The notes beneath the pieces were generated by a model. It did no database searches. It had not been told where the DNA came from and saw only the letters and a list, made by a program, of their open reading frames with translations. From Aphrophora alni (Eukaryota > Arthropoda > Insecta > Hemiptera > Aphrophoridae), in contig OY740765.1 of NCBI GenBank assembly GCA_963513935.1, forward strand, positions 73,763,718-73,827,717: a DNA stretch of 64,000 bases, written 5' to 3'. Positions within the stretch are counted from its first letter, which is position 1. Each line of letters begins with the position of its first letter. Below, piece after piece: positions 61,601-64,000 of this stretch. The position numbers and the translations under genes are program-made.

Positions 61601-63453
61601 AATGTCTGGACTTGAATTTGAACTTGAAGTTATAGCTTGAAGTTATAGGTTGTAATTCCAGCTTGAACCAGCATAAGCTGAGAAATATACATGTTGAAAT
61701 TAGTAAATGAACAGAGACCTTTTACAAGTTTAAACACTTCTGTTCTAGATTTATAAGTAATATATTTCTCTGTAACTAAGCTCTGAAACTGCAATTTCTT
61801 TGAAAATAAAAAGTTATATATGTTAAATAAGTCAATTGATGATTTCACTTTATAATAACTAGAAATAAAATGAATTGCTAAAGTTTAGTTATAATTAAAA
61901 ACAGATTTTAAATTTTTACATTTATAAAGACAGTACATATTTTAACATAGTTAACTCAGTAAAATAAAACAGTAACTTTCCTTTACCTGGTTCAAGAGTT
62001 GTCAAAAGATGTTTTAAGACGAGCTATGATGAATGAAGACGAAGTCATGATTTTTGATTTTTATAAATTTAGAAAGAAAAAAGAACTACCCACATCTTTG
62101 TGAGGCTTCTTTATTAAGCAATTCTTACTTTTTTAAATGACAACATGACGACAGTTGAAGTAAAAGATAAATTTTAGAAAACTTTTCGAGCGAATGTCAT
62201 CAGTGCAAAACTCAGATCCGAACTAACTGTTATCACCCCAGGCACCGTTAGAAAGCCTACGGCAAGAAATCACCTGACGCTGTTTTCGCACTTGAACGCT
62301 AGGGTACAGCACTTCCCGGCAGTAAGTTTTATCTGCCTCAGAAAAAAAATACGTAAGTCGGTACAATATAAACATTTCTAACAAACTGTATTTTCCTGTT
62401 AATTTCAAACTTTATTTAATTTTATCTTCAAATAATAATGATTGTATTGTTTTGCCAATAGTAATAGTAGTTTTAAAATAAAGATAACATTGTTTTTTTT
62501 TTATTATGTAACCCTACTAGTGCTGTAAAACATTTTTTTTTACAGTTTTGGCTTTGTTCACTTCTGGCACAGATATAAAACAAATTTCTGAAATAGAGTT
62601 TTTTAGCCACCATTTTTAAACCATAGAAGATATCACAATTTTGTGTAATATGGAAAACCCTATTATGTGACATGTTATTTTGACGGTATTTTTATGTTCA
62701 ATCATGATCCGCTTTTACTTTAGAAAAAATATTATTGGTTCTCTTAGTACATATATTTAAGATGTTTCAGGTCGACATTTTGAGATGGGTAAAGTGACGT
62801 TAGTTTGGAAACATCATGTAGATAAAAACCTCTCACAAATATTTAAAAAAGATTCTTGATACATGAATTAGTTTTGAAAATTTTTGAACTAAAATTCTAT
62901 TTCGAATGGTTTAATCACAATATATGCCTCATGGGTAGTCTGTTACATCCTGTAAAAAAAATCTCTTGTTTAACCAGGTACCTGCTGTTAATTCACATAT
63001 TCTTATTTAACTTAAAGCTATATTTATTTTAAGATTTACTACATTAGACACTACAAGACTTTGGTGGTTATTCAGGAAATATCTTTTTACCCGGATATGT
63101 GTGTTTAATTAAATATACACCGGATAGGTGTATTTATTTAAATTACACCTTGTATATTTTCAGAATCAACCTCATTAGAGTCTGTCGGACCTTCTGGTTA
63201 TGTTAAAAATCTCTTATTAACCAAGTACTTTTGTTTAATTTATATATTCTTATTTAACTTACACCTTTTATATTTATTTCCAGAATCAACCCCATTAGAG
63301 TCTGTTGGACCTCCGTGGTTATACAGGAAATCTCTTGTTAACCAGGTACCTGTGTTTAATTCAAGTATTCTTAATGATTTAGAAATTGAAGTAAGCCAAA
63401 TTGCCACTTCAGTCGATACACTTACTGAAAACCTTGCTGGTATATTACATAGT
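47365..63453 (+). CDS. BORCS6: BORCS6/lyspersin-like protein (DUF2365), 5' part; continues beyond window
   Basis: Three coding exons join in frame: 47365-47505 (MSTTDHRNTTLKLLKVDIDS, donor ATA|GTAAGA, phase 0), 52419-52752 (acceptor TTTTTTTAAG, VHDMTASYTEILFNAQ, then EMVLFVAEDLEKKIKL, donor GAAG|GTAATG, phase 1) and 63284-63453 (acceptor TTTATTTCCAG, ESTPLESVGPPWLYRKSLVN, then LNDLEIEVSQIATSVDTLTE and NLAGILHS, donor GTAAGT, phase 0): 215 residues, open at the 3' end. The last exon resembles the start of DUF2365, the C-terminal domain of BORCS6, a subunit of the BORC complex on lysosome membranes that links lysosomes to Arl8/kinesin. The N-terminal part is acidic/Ser-rich and probably disordered. 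Introns of 4.9 and 10.5 kb are filled with transposons. The family call rests on recall of the exon 3 motif and needs a search. Confidence 0.7.
47590..50300. repeat. Complex inverted repeat in intron 1
   Basis: About 47640-47930 matches 49740-50040 in reverse complement (GACCAATTTAAGTG / CACTTCAATCGGTC; AAAATCTATC / GATAGATTTTAC; AAGAACTGTCAAA / TTTGACGGTTCTTAA), and about 47930-48170 matches 49400-49610 (CTAGGTCTGGGTTTTAGAGA / TCTCTGAAACCCAGACTTAG; ATCTTATATCATAGAAGC / GCTTCTATGATATAAGAT). The block TTGTATTCAAACAATC with GTCAGAAGACACTTTTCA (48290-48340) recurs inverted at 50190-50250. The centre holds further smaller inverted motifs (GGTCAAGTCAGGTA / TACCTGACTTGA at 48808-48845). No transposase is seen. 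Confidence 0.75.
49619..49646. repeat. AT dinucleotide repeat
   Basis: About 14 TA units inside the inverted repeat region. Confidence 0.95.
50425..50534 (+). pseudogene. 5S rRNA-like sequence
   Basis: From 50459 the sequence follows the last two thirds of animal 5S rRNA: GATCACCGAAGT, CAAACAACATTGAGTGCGCG, ATTAGTACTTGGATGAGAGA, CCATTTGGAAACACC and GTGTTGT. The intragenic pol III control regions (box A and box C equivalents) are recognisable though mutated. Weaker similarity to the first part may extend back to about 50425. A T tract begins at 50540 and could act as a pol III terminator. It is either a 5S pseudogene or the head of a 5S-derived SINE (SINE3 type). It lies in intron 1 in the gene's sense orientation. 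Confidence 0.8.
50610..51521 (-). pseudogene. ZBED/FAM200-like hAT transposase, N-terminal half
   Basis: ATG at 51521: MDKFLKRSSEPSTSIGSRG, a BED zinc finger (CVICFDILSRESMKPSKLVR, then HLNTKHP), the helical region AIGQMSNLNEKALLASYRIA and AGKPHSIAENLILPA, then KKSSFISLQFDESTDIAGCA (first catalytic D) and VAICSDGAKAMTGDL (second D). After GDLN at about 50735 the sequence leaves the family and the frame ends at 50610, so the last third with the catalytic E is missing. This resembles ZBED5/FAM200-type hAT proteins. Confidence 0.85.
50735..52272 (-). mobile_element. hAT element, one end preserved
   Basis: The right end reads, in reverse complement, CAGTGTTTTTCAACCTTTTT then CATGACACGACCCCCC, the terminal repeat typical of ZBED-type hATs, with a G run of about 17 at 52199-52216. 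The gene for the transposase starts 750 bp inside. The other terminal repeat and the 8-bp duplication (ATTTAGAG would be expected) were not found, so the element was truncated at about 50735. Confidence 0.75.
52755..53385. other. Start of intron 2, featureless
   Basis: AT-rich, with no recognised elements. Confidence 0.4.
53390..53870 (-). mobile_element. Possible solo LTR
   Basis: A sharply GC-richer island (CAGCTGGAAGCTCCGGCTGG, TAGCCGAATCTCGTCAGGAT, TCCGGCTCGCTGGTTCAAGC). Read on the minus strand it contains AATAAA at about 53510 and ends GGGGAACGGTCACA, compatible with an LTR ending in CA. No primer-binding site, coding region or target duplication was seen, so this is a suggestion only. 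Confidence 0.3.
54152..54575 (+). repeat. Tandem array of exon 3-derived pseudo-exons, left part
   Basis: Four units of 120-121 bp, each with an intron 3' end (pyrimidines, TTTATTTTCAG) followed by a copy of the first 90 nt of exon 3 of the BORCS6-like gene: AAACAGCCTCATTAGAGTCT (54172), AATCTACCACATTAGAGTCT (54293), a copy with the AG lost (54413) and AACTAATCTTTGGTAGAGTG (54534). In the exon 3 phase, unit 1 gives ETASLESARPLWLGRKPFIN then stop, and unit 2 stops after 19 codons. The fourth unit is broken at TTATA|CAGGA by the insertion at 54576. Confidence 0.85.
54986..55955 (+). repeat. Two direct copies of a piggyBac 5' end
   Basis: TTAACCCTTAGCACGTGTAT at 54986 and TTAGCCCTTAGCACGCGTAT at 55807 begin two closely similar stretches of about 140 bp (GACGGGATTTCATGTAA, CAACTTGACTGGTAACG, GATTCAACACTATTTGACTT, CTGCAGGTATTTTTAATT). 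Only the second leads into the transposase at 56236. The first probably marks an earlier, nested or duplicated insertion. A matching right-hand end was not found. Confidence 0.75.
56236..57859 (+). pseudogene. piggyBac (PGBD4-like) transposase, frameshifted and 3' truncated
   Basis: Acidic N-terminus MANPDDHGFDQFIDEIMNAT; after a shift near 56585, STRPIDYFLLYFNDVVPYIF; then ETNYFANERKSEANSP and LKAFIGTIMNMGLTPLP; the catalytic DDE_Tnp_1_7 domain with VAIDESTISFKSN (first D), HVYTDHYYTSPEL (second D) and, after a shift near 57445, KHMGAVDRSDHFISSYQF (third D). The triad is preserved. The protein ends EEFSPLFQGTDNVVLIKVSF without the usual cysteine-rich C-terminal finger, and soon after 57900 the sequence becomes repeat copy B. 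Defective, but only lightly decayed. Confidence 0.88.
57935..58425. repeat. Middle-repetitive family, copy B
   Basis: Nearly the same as 36300-36770 of copy A, from GGAACCAAAGGAATGG to CTGAGTTGGCCAACTATAAA. It breaks off in a T run at about 58425, exactly where the Gypsy-derived sequence begins. Confidence 0.8.
58428..58625 (+). pseudogene. Ty3/Gypsy integrase C-terminal tail
   Basis: An open frame LSSAIDKRATKLMPRWSGPF, RIIDFLTPVTVALSFQ, NFVKKAHVEQLNPHLIP ends at TGA 58623-58625. It matches the end of Gypsy integrases, a chromo-like/GPF-Y region (L.P.WSGPFRI......V.V........AHV.QLKP). Only the last 60 or so residues remain, cut off at 58425 by repeat B. Downstream DNA probably includes the element's 3' untranslated region and perhaps its LTR. 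Confidence 0.8.
58626..61040. other. Unassigned DNA after the integrase tail
   Basis: 58626-59420 is less AT-rich than its surroundings and may hold the Gypsy 3' region; no LTR pair could be shown. A 66-residue frame at 60155-60355 follows an acceptor-like TTTAATGCAG and precedes AATAAAATT, but has no recognised relatives. CAGCCCTAAGGGCT at 60463 is a small palindrome. Confidence 0.35.
61045..62190. repeat. Middle-repetitive family, copy C
   Basis: The most continuous copy: CCATACATCTGTAAAGTTGA, CTGAGTTGGCCAACTATAAA, GACGTCAATACTTTATAA, AATTCAAGTTCTTTG, ATGTCTGGACTTGA, ACCAGCATAAGCTGAGAAAT, CCTGGTTCAAGAGTTGTCAA, ending near AGAAAACTTTTCGAG. Comparison with A shows where A was interrupted (after AATTCAAGTTCTTT). 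Confidence 0.8.
62223..62408 (-). other. Exon-like GC-richer open frame, unrecognised
   Basis: On the minus strand a pyrimidine tract ending TTTTTTTCTGAG precedes an open stretch reading DKTYCREVLYPSVQVRKQRQ and ISCRRLSNGAWGDNS. The composition is richer in GC than the flanks. It could be captured host sequence or part of a transposon; there is no family match. Confidence 0.2.
62953..63283 (+). repeat. Tandem array of exon 3-derived pseudo-exons, right part
   Basis: The interrupted unit resumes (AAATCTCTTGTTTAACCAGG, 62960), followed by two further degenerate units (pseudo-acceptors before 63034 and 63164, the latter TATATTTTCAG|AATCAACCTCATTAGAGTC) and then the real exon 3 at 63284, 120 bp later. 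The unit at 63164 keeps a good acceptor and ESTSLESVGPS before a frameshift; it could act as a cryptic splice site. Confidence 0.85.
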
Positions 63454-64000
63454 GTAAGTATTTGATGTTTTAGAATTAAGCATAATCTTATGTTATAAAT
63501 TGTTTGTGGTATATGACACTCGGCAAACAAGCATTGTTTACCTCTAGTAACTAGAAAAAATTATAACCATTTGATTTTGCACAGCTCGTTTTGTGTATCT
63601 TAACTTTTAAAGTTATATTTGCACCATTGCTCAAAACAGATTTTCAGTATTTCTGCGCAATACCAGTTGGTTACTTATACATTTTCAATAACTTGGATTT
63701 TACTTATTCAGTTTCTATCTAGATTAAATTATACATGATATAGGTGTCTTATCTAACATGTTCTCTCCAAAATTATCTTCAACAAAATACTAAATTGAAT
63801 ATGAATTTTGGGATAAATTTTATTAAAATATTAAAATATTTGAAGTGTTATGGGAAAATCAATAAACAACTTGATTAGAAAAAGCTGCAAAGGTACATGC
63901 TCGATTCTTTTAAATTCTTTTTACAGTGTTATACTTATAGAAACTTATATTAATTTTCATTCTTCCATTCAATATATAAATCAGCCTAACATTTTAAAGG
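63454..64000 (+). other. Intron 3 of the BORCS6-like gene
   Basis: Begins GTAAGTATTTG; no further exon is seen before the window ends. The rest of the DUF2365 domain should follow beyond 64000. Confidence 0.6.

Larger units (their letters stand above)
54576..62952. mobile_element. 8.4-kb fold-back element with nested insertions
   Basis: The left part CAGGATGACACACCACACA, GCATGTATTGTGACTAAACC, GTGTTTCCGAACTAACATCA, GAAACATCTTAAAT, AAAGTAAAAG(T/C) (54576-54950) is repeated in reverse complement at 62690-62952. TA lies on both sides (54574-54575, 62953-62954). The left arm has about 120 bp extra (54745-54845). Between the arms sit a piggyBac-like gene, repeat copies B and C, a Gypsy integrase tail and unassigned DNA. 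The flanks reconstitute one unit of the exon-derived array (TTATACAGGA + AAATCTCTTGTT), confirming a single insertion site. Confidence 0.75.

Noticed and set aside
1..64000. CRISPR arrays, operons, bacterial promoters, tRNA genes
   Set aside because: The window is eukaryotic by gene structure and transposon content. Direct repeats found are tandem without regular spacers, and no tRNA cloverleaf was recognised.

Overview
This is AT-rich animal nuclear DNA, most likely from an insect. The basis is the mix of elements: DUF4817-type and Tc1/mariner, Tigger/pogo, piggyBac, PIF/Harbinger, hAT, Penelope-like and R1/Jockey-like elements sit together, one host gene has introns of about 5 and 10 kb, and introns have GT...AG borders. 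A hemipteran is plausible but is only a guess. There are no prokaryotic operons, tRNA genes or CRISPR arrays.

Host genes are sparse. One clear gene lies on the + strand and leaves the window: coding exons 47365-47505, 52419-52752 and 63284-63453 splice in frame into a 215-residue N-terminal part that ends at the start of a DUF2365 (BORCS6/lyspersin-like) domain. A lone exon-like open frame at 6899-7101 may belong to another host gene. Almost everything else is transposons, their deletion derivatives, fold-back repeats and short tandem arrays.

Layout. 1-4.7 kb: old tandem repeats and a decayed DUF4817-type transposase. 4.7-10.3 kb: two Tigger elements, a LINE tail, a host-like exon and a 143-bp palindromic MITE. 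10.3-18.3 kb: mostly featureless AT-rich DNA with LINE tails. 19-20.4 kb: a fold-back repeat. 20.8-23.2 kb: a Penelope-like element and its terminal repeats. 24.8-25.3 kb: gag-like relic. 26.4-27.3 kb: a deleted DUF4817 element with exact TIRs. 28.3-31.1 kb: a pogo/jerky-like element with HTH_psq and DDE. 32.4-35 kb: a MITE and a deleted hAT. 36.3-38.9 kb: a middle-repetitive family containing a deleted piggyBac and an intron-like repeat. 40.4-42.7 kb: a Tc1/mariner-like element with TIRs of about 610 bp. 43.3-46.7 kb: an apparently intact PIF/Harbinger element. 47.4-64 kb: the BORCS6-like gene, with intron 1 carrying a large inverted repeat, a 5S-like sequence and a hAT, and intron 2 carrying an 8.4-kb nest of elements.

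Most striking are: (1) the Harbinger element, whose transposase and MADF/BESS-like partner lie on opposite strands, each with its last exon inside an intron of the other, with no coding overlap; (2) a tandem array of about 120-bp units copied from the intron 2/exon 3 boundary of the BORCS6-like gene, later split by the 8.4-kb insertion; (3) a 73-nt GT-AG segment that interrupts a Tigger reading frame like an intron and recurs elsewhere in the window; (4) a 5S-like sequence followed by a T tract in intron 1; (5) three related palindromic loci with Penelope-like terminal sequences and a weak hammerhead-like core.
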